Assembly: GCA_041538025.1 (NCBI GenBank) | Contig: JBGOEV010000035.1 | Location: forward strand, 1 to 26,148 | Source: Thermosaccharophagus gerlachensis | Lineage (GTDB): Bacteria; Armatimonadota; Fervidibacteria; Fervidibacterales; Thermosaccharophagaceae | Length of the DNA: 26,148 nt | Reading direction: 5' to 3' | In this document: piece by piece, positions 1 to 8,423 of the stretch | Numbering within the stretch: position 1 is the first letter of the stretch | How the letters are laid out: every line of letters begins with the position of its first letter | Program-made: the position numbers and the translations under genes | The notes under the pieces: generated by a model | Databases searched by the model: none | Told to the model about the DNA's origin: nothing | The model's input: the letters and a program-made list of their open reading frames with translations, nothing else

Positions 1-929
1 TTGCTTTCGCCCGTTTTCGGGTCTTCAACGACCAAAACTCGTTCCGCCAAATCCAAAGTGCGGATGCGTTTGCCGTCGGGAAAGGTGCGATGGAAAAGGG
101 CTTGAGAGCCAGCAATGAAAGTTTTCGGTCTGACATCAGGTGGCAATTCGCCGACTTTTCGTGCCGTGCCTTTGTAAAGTTCAAGCCAGTTGCCTTTCTC
201 GCCAGCAACGGGTTGTCCGTAAACTTTTCCGTTGGTCGCACGAAAGACATATGCCATCCCTTGCCTTCGTTCACTTTCGTCAATCATCGGCTTAACTTCG
301 CCAGTTTTTGGGTTAAGGGCAAGGATGTGGCTGCGAGTGTAGCCGATGGCGAAGTAAACCCAACCTGCATCATCGGCAGCGATATAGCGTGGATACTGCG
401 CCCAGTTCTCTTTGTGAACATGCCCGAAATCACGAAATTCACCTGTCTTTGGGTTGTAAGCGGCGATGCCGCATTGCGGGTAAGTCGCCGACCAAATGAC
501 ACCGTTATCGTCTTCCGTCATGCTCATCGCCATTTGCGGGACGGTCTTGCGGATGAAGGTGAACGCTCGCTTAGTTGGGTCAAACTCAACGAAGTGGCTT
601 CCGAAGTGAGAGTAAAGGCGGTTGTTGCTGGAAAGGATGGAAGCGTAAGGAGCATCGCCGCCATAAGGGAAAGGCGTCGGAAACTCTTCGCTTTTGCCCG
701 TCTCAGCGTCAACGAGCAACAAAGCATAACAGCCACGATGGTCGTAGAGCCAGACTAAGACGATGTTGCGCTTTTGCCCGTCTTGGGTGGCGACGATGCC
801 CCGATGGGTGCTGAAAGGTGCAGCAACGCCATGATCAATAAATTGCTCACCAGTAGCGCTTGAAAGCATGGTGTGGTAAAGCGCAATAACTCCCAGTAGG
901 CTTGTAGTATAAATCCACTTCCTCATCAT
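1..929 (-). CDS. Secreted beta-propeller protein, 3' end outside window (streptogramin-lyase/PQQ-like)
   Basis: An open frame of 309 codons without a stop runs from an ATG at 929 to the left edge, so only the N-terminal part is present. Two ATG codons stand in tandem (929 and 926), preceded by an AAGGTG Shine-Dalgarno. The first ~26 residues (MMRKWIYTTSLLGVIAL...) look like a Sec signal peptide. The rest shows blade-like repeats in which a short strand is followed by D/NPKTGEFRDF- or NPKTGEVKPM-type turns and by GVIWSATY or GWVYFAIG strands, typical of seven-bladed propellers of the Vgb/PQQ/WD40-like superfamily. The substrate cannot be read from sequence; such proteins are often annotated as streptogramin lyase-like without that activity. 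It lies 59 bp downstream of the 881-residue secreted protein on the same strand and may share its transcript. The coding frame is clear; the family call is moderate. Confidence 0.72.
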   Translation of the reverse strand, partial: MMRKWIYTTSLLGVIALYHTMLSSATGEQFIDHGVAAPFSTHRGIVATQDGQKRNIVLVWLYDHRGCYALLLVDAETGKSEEFPTPFPYGGDAPYASILSSNNRLYSHFGSHFVEFDPTKRAFTFIRKTVPQMAMSMTEDDNGVIWSATYPQCGIAAYNPKTGEFRDFGHVHKENWAQYPRYIAADDAGWVYFAIGYTRSHILALNPKTGEVKPMIDESERRQGMAYVFRATNGKVYGQPVAGEKGNWLELYKGTARKVGELPPDVRPKTFIAGSQALFHRTFPDGKRIRTLDLAERVLVVEDPKTGES

Positions 930-988
930 TTATTCACCTTCTTTGCCCACAATGTGAATGGCGCCCCTAAGTAACCCCTTGGATGACT

Positions 989-3634
989 TCATTTCTCTTG
1001 GCGCAATAGTATAGCAATGGTTCCTTTGGGTGGCAATGAGACCATCAATTTCTCTTTTGCCAGTTCAGTGGGCTGCTCTCCTAATGAAGAAGAGACTGTG
1101 AAGTTACGCAGTCCCAGCGTATCTAACTCAAGGTGGATGGTTGCTTTTACTTGTTTTTCCTCCGTGTTGTGAGCTACGAGATAAATTTCGCTATCTTTCC
1201 CAAACCGTTCAAGCCTCACTGTTGGCGGATCAACCCTTGCGCCAGTAATAGGCTCCCAACCTGCCGATGACAGGCGTTGGAGCAATTGAGCATAATTGCG
1301 CAAGGTTTGCAAGTCGTTGCCATACCCTGGGAAAATGCCATGCAACAGATGCCACGCGACTTCCCATTCTGGACGAGGCTTATAGGGTAAGTCAGTGCAA
1401 GGTTTTCGGTATGCGATGGCACGAATGAAATCTGGGTCGGCAAAAAATGGATGTTCGGCGCCAAAGATATCAATGTATGGTGCTGAGAAGGTAAGCCAAC
1501 CTGGTGTCGTTCCCCAAGAGCAATTTGCCATGAACACCATGCCCTTAGGGTGCAAAAGCTTTGAGAGTTCATTTAACCACTCAACCGTCGTGAAGAAAGC
1601 CACCTGAACAGGTTGATAATGGAGTGATGAAAAGCTAAGCGGGAAGCGAGAATAGCGGAAATGCTCCCGACGATAGTTGACCCGAATTGCTTCACCGTAA
1701 CCGCCCAACGAGTCCAAAGCGATACCGTCATACTTTGCTCCCAACTTCTCCATCGCTTCCAATGCTGGCAAAATGACCCTATGGATGTTGAACCAACCTT
1801 TACCATTTGGCAGTTTCGGGGCAAGGTTGCATGACAGGATTGCACCCCAGCGATTTTGCATCCAGCCATATCGCCCAATGGAGCAATAAGGCTGTCCAAA
1901 GGCGTTATGGTTGGCTGATTGCCAAACCACCTGAGCTGTCTCTTGAATACGAGTTTTGATATCCTCACCAGTGTGAGCTAACGGATAAACGCGGTAAGTA
2001 GTTGCCAACACTTTTGATAATTCCTGTGCATCTCCCACTGTTAGCTTCTTCAGTCGTTCAATTACCTCATCAACTGTTGGCGCCTTCTCAAAATCCTGAT
2101 GGCTTTGTTGGTAAGTCTGCGCCTCAATGTAGAAGAGAGCAATCACATTATGTTCGTTGTCCCATTTTACTGCCGTCGCATCCCTTGGACCCCAATGGAA
2201 AGCAAAGCCTGCTTCAAGGGCGTCTTTCGTCTCAGCCATGTTGCCCCAAACATACCAACCACCTTCCCTTTTCACTCGCTTAAGGAAAAACTGAGGGAAG
2301 AAGTCGTAATAGCGTTGAAGTGCTGACCGAAAACCCCAAGCATGGTCATGACGGTAAACCAAGATACGGAAAGGTGCCTCCCATAAGGGAGTTCCATCAA
2401 TCCTCTTTTCAGGCACTAAACCGAAATCAATGGCGATGTAAAACAACGAGAGTTGAGGATTGTAAGCGATGCGATGGACTACAGGTTCATCCATTCGCAC
2501 TGCCAATGTTAACCCACCTTGCCCTTTCAAAGTCAATGCGCCTAACGGATATTTGGAGTGAGCACCGTTAAGCCCATAATGAACGCCTGTCTCAAGGTAG
2601 TGCAATTCGCTTTGCTCATCTTCTGCTGTGCGAGCAATAGCTACGCTATCCCACCATTGCCATTTGTCCCTAACGACGGGCAGGGCAAAGTAGACAGTTA
2701 CAGCTCGGTCCTCTTTGCGCAGGTCAGCTACTTTACCACTGATTTCAATGTAGCCACCAACGCTTTTGTAAGTGGCAGTCATTTCAAGCCCCAATGCCTT
2801 CAAGGTTGCATGTTGGTGTATTTCCTTTCCGACTTGTTGCACTTTACCGCCCACCATTGTAGGTGGCTCCTTAACTTTAGTGACATCACGCACCAATAAC
2901 CCTGTTGGTATTTCCTGCGATGCTCTTCCTAAGGTTTTTCCATCAACCATGATCTGGCTCAATTCGCCGTGTTCCCCGATGACCAAACTTAAGCCATCGT
3001 TAGTGCTCACTTTGTCAATCGCCTTACCGACAGTGCCCTTCAATTGCTTACGAGCAAAGATTAAGCCATCAAAAATGACTGTGTCCTCGCCAGCGCTTTC
3101 CAACACCAACGCTGACACCTCCCATAAGAACTTGTGCGGTTTTTCAGGGGGTGTCTCGTAAAGGTAGATGTCAAACTGGCGTATAGTGGAACGACGGATA
3201 TGAGTAAGCCATTGAGCTATTTCCACCCAGCGCCCAACGGGAACCGTTTGACGAATGACCTGTTGTTTCATCGGCTTTCCTGGGTAGTCAAGCAATCGTG
3301 TTTGTTCGTCATAGAAGACGAAGGCAAGCGTCTTGTAATGCACTTTTGGGTCATCGCAAGTGACTTTGACCTTCGCACAGAGGAGTGAATAAGCGCTCCA
3401 ATCTTGAGGCTGTGGGAAAATGCGGCGTATCTTTGGGTAGTCTTCGGTTTCACCGTCGGCGACAATCTCTACTGCCAAGTTGCCATCAAGTTTCTGCACA
3501 CTTATCTTCGTTTGACCTCGGTCAATGTTAGCCAGCCATTGCAATGGTTCACCAAGCAAATCTAATGTCTGCGCCATCGCTAAAGAACACAAAAACAAAA
3601 ACAGAACACTACCCATTGCTACCCATCGTTTCAT
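989..3634 (-). CDS. Large secreted glycoside-hydrolase-like protein (881 aa), family not recognised
   Basis: The protein begins with a clear signal peptide (MKRWVAMGSVLFLFLCSLAMA, cut before Q). An AAGGTGAAGAGAG Shine-Dalgarno precedes the ATG. Residues ~25-190 look like a jelly-roll carbohydrate-binding module (strands ending in FLWEVSALVLE). Residues ~200-430 look like the beta-sandwich seen before the catalytic barrel in many hydrolases. Residues ~440-790 have a TIM-barrel feel: GGWYVWGNM, KYDGIALDSLGG (D641), FMANCSWG, and YIDIFGAEHPFF (D722, E727). The C-terminus (~800-881) is an all-beta domain. D641 and E727 sit where catalytic acids of GH36-like or related retaining enzymes could lie, but this is inference. 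I cannot assign a CAZy family. It lies 41 bp downstream of dapL and upstream of the propeller gene; a role in extracellular polysaccharide breakdown is the likeliest reading. Confidence 0.75.
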   Translation of the reverse strand: MKRWVAMGSVLFLFLCSLAMAQTLDLLGEPLQWLANIDRGQTKISVQKLDGNLAVEIVADGETEDYPKIRRIFPQPQDWSAYSLLCAKVKVTCDDPKVHYKTLAFVFYDEQTRLLDYPGKPMKQQVIRQTVPVGRWVEIAQWLTHIRRSTIRQFDIYLYETPPEKPHKFLWEVSALVLESAGEDTVIFDGLIFARKQLKGTVGKAIDKVSTNDGLSLVIGEHGELSQIMVDGKTLGRASQEIPTGLLVRDVTKVKEPPTMVGGKVQQVGKEIHQHATLKALGLEMTATYKSVGGYIEISGKVADLRKEDRAVTVYFALPVVRDKWQWWDSVAIARTAEDEQSELHYLETGVHYGLNGAHSKYPLGALTLKGQGGLTLAVRMDEPVVHRIAYNPQLSLFYIAIDFGLVPEKRIDGTPLWEAPFRILVYRHDHAWGFRSALQRYYDFFPQFFLKRVKREGGWYVWGNMAETKDALEAGFAFHWGPRDATAVKWDNEHNVIALFYIEAQTYQQSHQDFEKAPTVDEVIERLKKLTVGDAQELSKVLATTYRVYPLAHTGEDIKTRIQETAQVVWQSANHNAFGQPYCSIGRYGWMQNRWGAILSCNLAPKLPNGKGWFNIHRVILPALEAMEKLGAKYDGIALDSLGGYGEAIRVNYRREHFRYSRFPLSFSSLHYQPVQVAFFTTVEWLNELSKLLHPKGMVFMANCSWGTTPGWLTFSAPYIDIFGAEHPFFADPDFIRAIAYRKPCTDLPYKPRPEWEVAWHLLHGIFPGYGNDLQTLRNYAQLLQRLSSAGWEPITGARVDPPTVRLERFGKDSEIYLVAHNTEEKQVKATIHLELDTLGLRNFTVSSSLGEQPTELAKEKLMVSLPPKGTIAILLRQEK

Positions 3635-3675
3635 CTCTCTTCACCTTCCGAGCGTGCAGTGCAAGTTTACATCGG

Positions 3676-4857
3676 CTACTTAGTGCCCTTCAAGAAGTTC
3701 TCAATCCTTCTCATTGCCTCTTCAATCAATTCGTCTGGATATGTCAGCGAGATTCTGAAGTAGCCCTCACCATATTTGCCGTAACCGCTCCCCGGAGTTA
3801 CAGCCACCCTTGCTTTGAACAATAGCTCGGTTGCAAACTCCATTGAGCTTTCATAGCCCTTCGGTATCGGTAGCCAGATGTAGAACGAGCCCTTTGGTGG
3901 CTCAACATCCCAGCCAAGTCGCCTGAATGTTTCAACTACCAAGTCCCTCCTACGCTTGTATATGCGCAAGACATTTTCAACGCATTCTTGTGAGGATGTG
4001 AGAGCCTTTGCAGCAGCGTATTGTATTGGGCGCATCACTCCAGAGTCAATGTTGTCTTTAATCGTCCCAAGCGCTTTTAATGCTTGAGGGTTACCAACTG
4101 CTGCTGCGATGCGCCACCCAGTCATATTGTATGGCTTGCTCAACGAGAAGAATTCAACAGCGCACTCCTTTGCGCCTTTGACTTGCAATATGCTTGGAGC
4201 ACGATAACCGTCGTAGGTGATATCCACATAGGCTGCATCGTGGCAAAGAAGGAGGTCATGTTTCCTTGCGAACTCAACAGCGTATTCAAAGAACTCAATT
4301 GGTGCAACCGCAGCAGTTGGGTTGTTCGGGTAGTTTAGCCAGAGTATCTTTGAGTGCTTCAATACATCTTTTGGGACAGCATCAAGGTCGGGGAGCCAAT
4401 TTTTTTCCTTTGATAGAGGCATGAAATACGGTTCTCCACCAGCCATTATCGTCCCTATGCTATAGACCGGATAGCCGGGTGCTGGCACGAGCGCCACATC
4501 ACCGCTGTCAATAAAGGCAAGCGCAATATGCGCAATGCCTTCTTTTGAACCTATGAGCGTTAGAACCTCAGTTTGCGGGTCTATTTCAACGCCAAACCTT
4601 TGCTTGTAGTATTGTGCCACAGCCTTTTGGAACACATCAGATGGCCAATCGCTTCCGTAGCGATGTCTGTCCTTATCGTTCGGGTCAATCAAAGCCCTGA
4701 TCATCTCAAGAACAATGTGGTCTGGAGTTGGATTATCTGGATCACCTATACCGAGGCTTATCACATCCAAGCCCATTGCCCTTGCTTCCCTGATCTTCTG
4801 TCCGAGCGCCGAGAACAAGTATACGCCTATTTTATCAAGGCGTTTTGAGAAGCGCAT
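3676..4857 (-). CDS. dapL: LL-diaminopimelate aminotransferase
   Basis: This is a PLP-dependent fold-type I aminotransferase that converts tetrahydrodipicolinate and glutamate directly to LL-diaminopimelate, bypassing the succinyl/acetyl branches of lysine synthesis. The 393-residue protein starts MRFSKRLDKIGVYLFSALGQK and has the family signatures SLGIGDPDNPTPDHIV, RYGSDWPSDVF, LNYPNNPTAAVA and FFSLSKPYNMTGWR, where K241 is the predicted Schiff-base lysine. The C-terminus has GSFYIWLPIPKGY and ATELLFKARVAVTPGSGYG. I chose ATG 4857 because it has a G-rich Shine-Dalgarno (AAGGGGGG) about 8 bases ahead and matches family length; a longer ATG at 4911 would overlap dapF by 28 bp and add an unconserved tail. 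It lies 26 bp downstream of dapF, whose enzyme uses its product, so the pair forms a functional unit. Confidence 0.93.
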   Translation of the reverse strand: MRFSKRLDKIGVYLFSALGQKIREARAMGLDVISLGIGDPDNPTPDHIVLEMIRALIDPNDKDRHRYGSDWPSDVFQKAVAQYYKQRFGVEIDPQTEVLTLIGSKEGIAHIALAFIDSGDVALVPAPGYPVYSIGTIMAGGEPYFMPLSKEKNWLPDLDAVPKDVLKHSKILWLNYPNNPTAAVAPIEFFEYAVEFARKHDLLLCHDAAYVDITYDGYRAPSILQVKGAKECAVEFFSLSKPYNMTGWRIAAAVGNPQALKALGTIKDNIDSGVMRPIQYAAAKALTSSQECVENVLRIYKRRRDLVVETFRRLGWDVEPPKGSFYIWLPIPKGYESSMEFATELLFKARVAVTPGSGYGKYGEGYFRISLTYPDELIEEAMRRIENFLKGTK

Positions 4858-4883
4858 GCTTCTTCCCCCCTTAACATTGCCGT

Positions 4884-5759
4884 TTATTTTGACAGCGCGC
4901 TCTTGAGCCATGCCTCATTTATCGTTCCCTCATAGACTTCCTCAACTGGTCCTTGCATATACACCTGTCCATCTTCGCTCCAACGCACCTCCAGTGAGCC
5001 ACCGGGCAAGTAAACGGTTGCTTTCCTGTTTGTCCTCCCAGTTACTACTGAGGCGACAAGAGAAGCACATGCACCAGTCCCGCATGCCAAAGTTGCCCCA
5101 GCACCCCTCTCCCAAACGCGCACCTTCAACCTCTCTCTTGATATGACTTGAACGAACTCTACATTTGTGCGGTTCGGAAACAACGGATGGAACTCAATCT
5201 TGGGACCGAGGTCCTCAAGCTGTATGCTTGAAACATCGTCAACGAAAATAACACAGTGTGGGTTCCCCATTGAAACTGCGGTCACCTTTAACCTTTCATC
5301 GTCAACTTCAATCTCTTCCTCAATTGCGAACTCCTTCTCGCCCTTCATCGGGATGTCTAAGCGCCTAAGTGAAGGTCTACCCATGTTCACCTCGGCGCTT
5401 ATGACGCGCCCCTTCTGTATGTTCAGCCTCACAGTTTTAATGCCTGCGAGTGTCTCTATGTGGATGACATTCCTTTTTACCTTTCCATGCTCGTATGCCC
5501 ACTTGGCGAGGCACCTTATGCCGTTGCCACACATCTCCGCTTCGCTCCCGTCAGGGTTTATTATCCTCATTCTTAAGTGCGCTTCCTTTGAGCTTGGCTG
5601 CATCGCTATCAACACGCCATCAGCGCCTATACCGAAATGCCTACTGCACACCTTCCTTGCAAATTCATCAAGCCTATCAATTTGCAATGGCGTCTTAGTT
5701 GCATCAAGCAAGATGTAGTCATTGCCCAAACCGTGAAGCTTATGAAAGTGAATAGGCAT
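4884..5759 (-). CDS. dapF: Diaminopimelate epimerase
   Basis: DapF interconverts LL- and meso-diaminopimelate in the cytoplasm without a cofactor, giving the precursor of lysine and of peptidoglycan. The 291-residue protein starts MPIHFHKLHGLGNDYILLD, the usual N-terminal substrate-binding motif. Both catalytic cysteines are present: C77 in EMCGNGIRCLA and C226 in LACGTGACASL. Other family motifs are FGIGADGVL, MGNPHCVIFVDD and NRTNVEFVQV. I chose ATG 5759, with a GAGGGG Shine-Dalgarno seven bases upstream, over a start at 5792, which would add eleven unconserved residues inside miaA. Even so the gene overlaps the 3' end of miaA by 20 bp, which suggests translational coupling. dapL follows after 26 bp. 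Confidence 0.95.
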   Translation of the reverse strand: MPIHFHKLHGLGNDYILLDATKTPLQIDRLDEFARKVCSRHFGIGADGVLIAMQPSSKEAHLRMRIINPDGSEAEMCGNGIRCLAKWAYEHGKVKRNVIHIETLAGIKTVRLNIQKGRVISAEVNMGRPSLRRLDIPMKGEKEFAIEEEIEVDDERLKVTAVSMGNPHCVIFVDDVSSIQLEDLGPKIEFHPLFPNRTNVEFVQVISRERLKVRVWERGAGATLACGTGACASLVASVVTGRTNRKATVYLPGGSLEVRWSEDGQVYMQGPVEEVYEGTINEAWLKSALSK

Positions 5760-6789
5760 GGTTAATCCCCTCACTTTCACTCTCGTGGACAAGTTTCACT
5801 ATAGCTTTTGCCACTTCCTCCGGCTTTGCGCCCTCAACATTGAGCCAACGAATGTATCGCCTTTTCTTGAACCAAGTCCTTTGGCGCTTCTCAAACATGT
5901 AGCTGTTTCTTTTGAACTCCTCAAACGCCTCCTCAAGTTTTTTCTTCCCGAGCACAACTTGCGTATACTCGCGGTAGCCAAGCGCTTTCATCGGCTTCAA
6001 GTCAGGCGAGTAGCCCATCTCAAGCAATCGCTTTATCTCATCAAGCAAACCAGCTTTGAGCATCCAGACAGCTCTTTCGTCTATTCGCCTTTTAACCCAT
6101 TCCCTTGAAGCAATCAAACCGATGACCAATGCATCCATGGCAAGCTTCGGTAGTTCACTGCGATTCTTACATGCACGCCAGTAATGCGATATCGGCTTTC
6201 CGGTTAGCTCGTAAACTTCAATCGCTCTTATGATGCGCACAAGATCATTGGGATGAATTTTTTCTGCAGCCTCTGGATCAACTTTGCACAAGCGCTCATG
6301 GAGCGCTTTAGAACCAATTTTGGCTGCTTCTTCTCTCAGGCTTTCGCGCAGTGCTTCATCTGGTGGTGCGATTGGCAAGTCATACCCTTCAAGGAGAGCT
6401 GAAAGGTAAAGTGCGGTCCCGCCAACGATTATCGGCATCTTGCCCCGACTACTTATATCCGAGATGGCGCTTTTAGCATCCTTGAGAAATGTAGCCACAT
6501 TGTATTGCTCATCTGGAGTGACAACATCAATGATATGATGTGGTATGCGCATCCTCGCTTCAACACTCGGTTTAGCAGTCCCAATGTCCATGAACTTGTA
6601 GACCTTCATTGAATCACAAGAGACAATTTCACCATCCAACATCTCAGCCAGAATGAGCGAAACAGAAGTTTTACCTATAGCTGTCGGACCTGTTATGACG
6701 AGGATGCGCTTCCCTCTTTCGGCGGGAACCAATATCGCTCCCTCTTGTCGTCTTGGTTTAAAAGCGTTAGTGTTGCTCAACATCTGCAA
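5740..6789 (-). CDS. miaA: tRNA dimethylallyltransferase
   Basis: MiaA transfers the dimethylallyl group from DMAPP to N6 of A37 in tRNAs that read UNN codons. The protein has the P-loop VITGPTAIGKTS, a CDSMKVYKFMDIGTAKP loop (family consensus has DSMQVYxGxDIGTAKP, so K and F replace Q and G here), VGGTALYLSALLEGYD, HPNDLVRIIRAIEVYELTGKP, and the C-terminal MKALGYREYTQVV and RQRTWFKKRRYIRWLN. The ATG at 6789 gives 349 residues and overlaps the preceding gene by 13 bp, with a weak Shine-Dalgarno. A TTG at 6732 has a good AGAGGGAG upstream and would give 330 residues with the P-loop near residue 14, closer to the usual layout; this start is quite possible. The 3' end overlaps dapF by 20 bp. Confidence 0.94.
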   Translation of the reverse strand: MQMLSNTNAFKPRRQEGAILVPAERGKRILVITGPTAIGKTSVSLILAEMLDGEIVSCDSMKVYKFMDIGTAKPSVEARMRIPHHIIDVVTPDEQYNVATFLKDAKSAISDISSRGKMPIIVGGTALYLSALLEGYDLPIAPPDEALRESLREEAAKIGSKALHERLCKVDPEAAEKIHPNDLVRIIRAIEVYELTGKPISHYWRACKNRSELPKLAMDALVIGLIASREWVKRRIDERAVWMLKAGLLDEIKRLLEMGYSPDLKPMKALGYREYTQVVLGKKKLEEAFEEFKRNSYMFEKRQRTWFKKRRYIRWLNVEGAKPEEVAKAIVKLVHESESEGINHAYSLS

Positions 6790-8333
6790 AGGCGCTCAAG
6801 CTCAATCCCGAGCTTCTTCAAAGCATACGCCACAAGCTTTATGTGGTCACCATACGCGACAGTCGCATGGAAACCTCTTAGACGTTTCGCAAGCTCTTCT
6901 GTATCAGCATCAAACTTCACGACTATTTGAGCCCTGCAAACTGGAAGGAATGGGTTGTCAACTATCCTGCCATGGAACGCTACCCACTTCTTGCCCTCAA
7001 AGTCTGGCATGATGACGCTCACGAGTTGCCCAATTTGCATCTCAACTTTCGTTGCAGCGCCATGGTCTGATTCGAAGTGCGTCACAAGCCTTACACGCTC
7101 CCTTTTCTTTCCGTTCATTATCGTTGGTGCCGTGCAATGTGCAAGTAGCATCATTTGAGCCCACGGATAACATGTGTTGCAGAAGAATGTCGGTAAGCCA
7201 GATATGAAATGAGTCAGCACGCCTGCCGGTATGTTCACGAAGTCACCCTCGCAATATGCCATATAGCCAGCATCGTTAAGGAGGCTGAGTGTAAGGCATG
7301 GCATTATGCCAGCGTAGCTTCCCATGCAACCTACAACCGTTATTGCACACGCATTGTTTTGGCGCATCAGCTCAATGAAGATGTGCGTCAAAAGGAAAGC
7401 CTCAGTGATTGAGCTTAGTGGTATCGCCGAAGATACATTCGGGAGACGCAAATACTCTTCCGCAGCCTCTCTCGCTATAGCCATCACAGCAGAATCTTTG
7501 CGCCTCTCTTCAATCAGCTTCACCAAATCAGGTGTTGGCACTATCACCATGTCAAACTTCCAAAGCTGTTTTGCACGCTCAACAACCGCAGCCCCACCAG
7601 CCCACGCACCAGCACCACCGATGCATATTATCCTCCTGTTGAGCGCGTTCTTCAAACCGAAAAGCGCATGAAGACGCCACGCCACTTCTTTAATGTCATC
7701 AACAACGACATCTTCATATCCGATGGCAGTTTGCATCAACTGGTCTGTATGCCTGCGTAAGAACCTTGGGTGCACAATTTCATGCCAAAGGTAGTAGCGC
7801 CCCGACTTGAACCTGACGAAGATGATGGACCATTTCCCAAGCTCAACCAGCGTTTGGTAAGTATCCACCCACGCCCCTGCTGCATAGATGAGGAATACAT
7901 CTGCGTTGCTTTCCTTCAGTGCCTTCGCTTCATTTGGGTTTCTCACTTTCTCAGTTGGTAGAATTTCAATTGGGAATTTGCACAAGCCCTTTAGTTGTGA
8001 TAATTCTGACCCAATCTTTGAAAGCTCATCTTCAACATCCTTCTCGGTTTCAAACCCACCCCAATGACGCCAACTTGAACGAGGTCTAAGTGGACGCTTG
8101 GAGAGCGAGTAGACAAGCACCGGCTGTAGCTTCAATGGCACAGCCCCACGCAATCGCTCATATCTGGCAAGCTCGTTCAACCACCATTGCTTGCCTTCGG
8201 AGGCAATAGCCCCCTCGCGCTTAATGACTGTGAATGCTAAAGCTGCAGTGCTACCTAAAACAAATTCACGCCTCGTCATGCAACTGCTCTTTTTGCATCT
8301 GCACCCGCCTGCGTCATCATATAGCCCAGGCAT
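6777..8333 (-). CDS. Tat-signal protein with L-fucose/L-arabinose isomerase-like fold
   Basis: The 518-residue protein carries MTRREFVLGSTAALAFTVI, a twin-arginine signal, after an 18-residue Cys-rich n-region (GGCRCKKSSC). The C-terminal half resembles the FucI/AraA-like superfamily (COG2407 type): GCMGSYAGIMPCLTLSLLNDAGY, YCEGDFVNIPAGVL (E362, D364), THFESDHGAATK (H419) and VAFHGRIVDNPFLPVCRAQIVV. The middle has the Rossmann-like GGAGAWAGGAAVVERAKQ segment. In this family E, D and H ligands bind a divalent metal and the usual reaction is aldose-ketose isomerisation, but an exported isomerase would be odd and the substrate is unknown. ATG 8333 follows a GAGGTG Shine-Dalgarno; ATG 8279 would start exactly at the Tat motif but has only a weak site. 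It lies between glcD and miaA and overlaps miaA by 13 bp, so it probably belongs to that transcript. Confidence 0.72.
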   Translation of the reverse strand: MPGLYDDAGGCRCKKSSCMTRREFVLGSTAALAFTVIKREGAIASEGKQWWLNELARYERLRGAVPLKLQPVLVYSLSKRPLRPRSSWRHWGGFETEKDVEDELSKIGSELSQLKGLCKFPIEILPTEKVRNPNEAKALKESNADVFLIYAAGAWVDTYQTLVELGKWSIIFVRFKSGRYYLWHEIVHPRFLRRHTDQLMQTAIGYEDVVVDDIKEVAWRLHALFGLKNALNRRIICIGGAGAWAGGAAVVERAKQLWKFDMVIVPTPDLVKLIEERRKDSAVMAIAREAAEEYLRLPNVSSAIPLSSITEAFLLTHIFIELMRQNNACAITVVGCMGSYAGIMPCLTLSLLNDAGYMAYCEGDFVNIPAGVLTHFISGLPTFFCNTCYPWAQMMLLAHCTAPTIMNGKKRERVRLVTHFESDHGAATKVEMQIGQLVSVIMPDFEGKKWVAFHGRIVDNPFLPVCRAQIVVKFDADTEELAKRLRGFHATVAYGDHIKLVAYALKKLGIELERLCRC

Positions 8334-8423
8334 GTTCACCACCTCGTGAGCCAGAAGGTAAACTTCGGCAACCTCAGTTCAAACTTTATCTTGCTTTGAG
8401 CATGAACGACGCTTTTGAAACCC

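Noticed and set aside
90..758. 222-codon plus-strand frame
   Set aside because: It lies wholly antisense to the propeller gene, whose translation shows a signal peptide and regular blade motifs; the plus frame has no domain signal or Shine-Dalgarno.
5167..5718. 183-codon plus-strand frame
   Set aside because: It is antisense to dapF, which has all family motifs; the length is a by-product of codon bias in the real gene.
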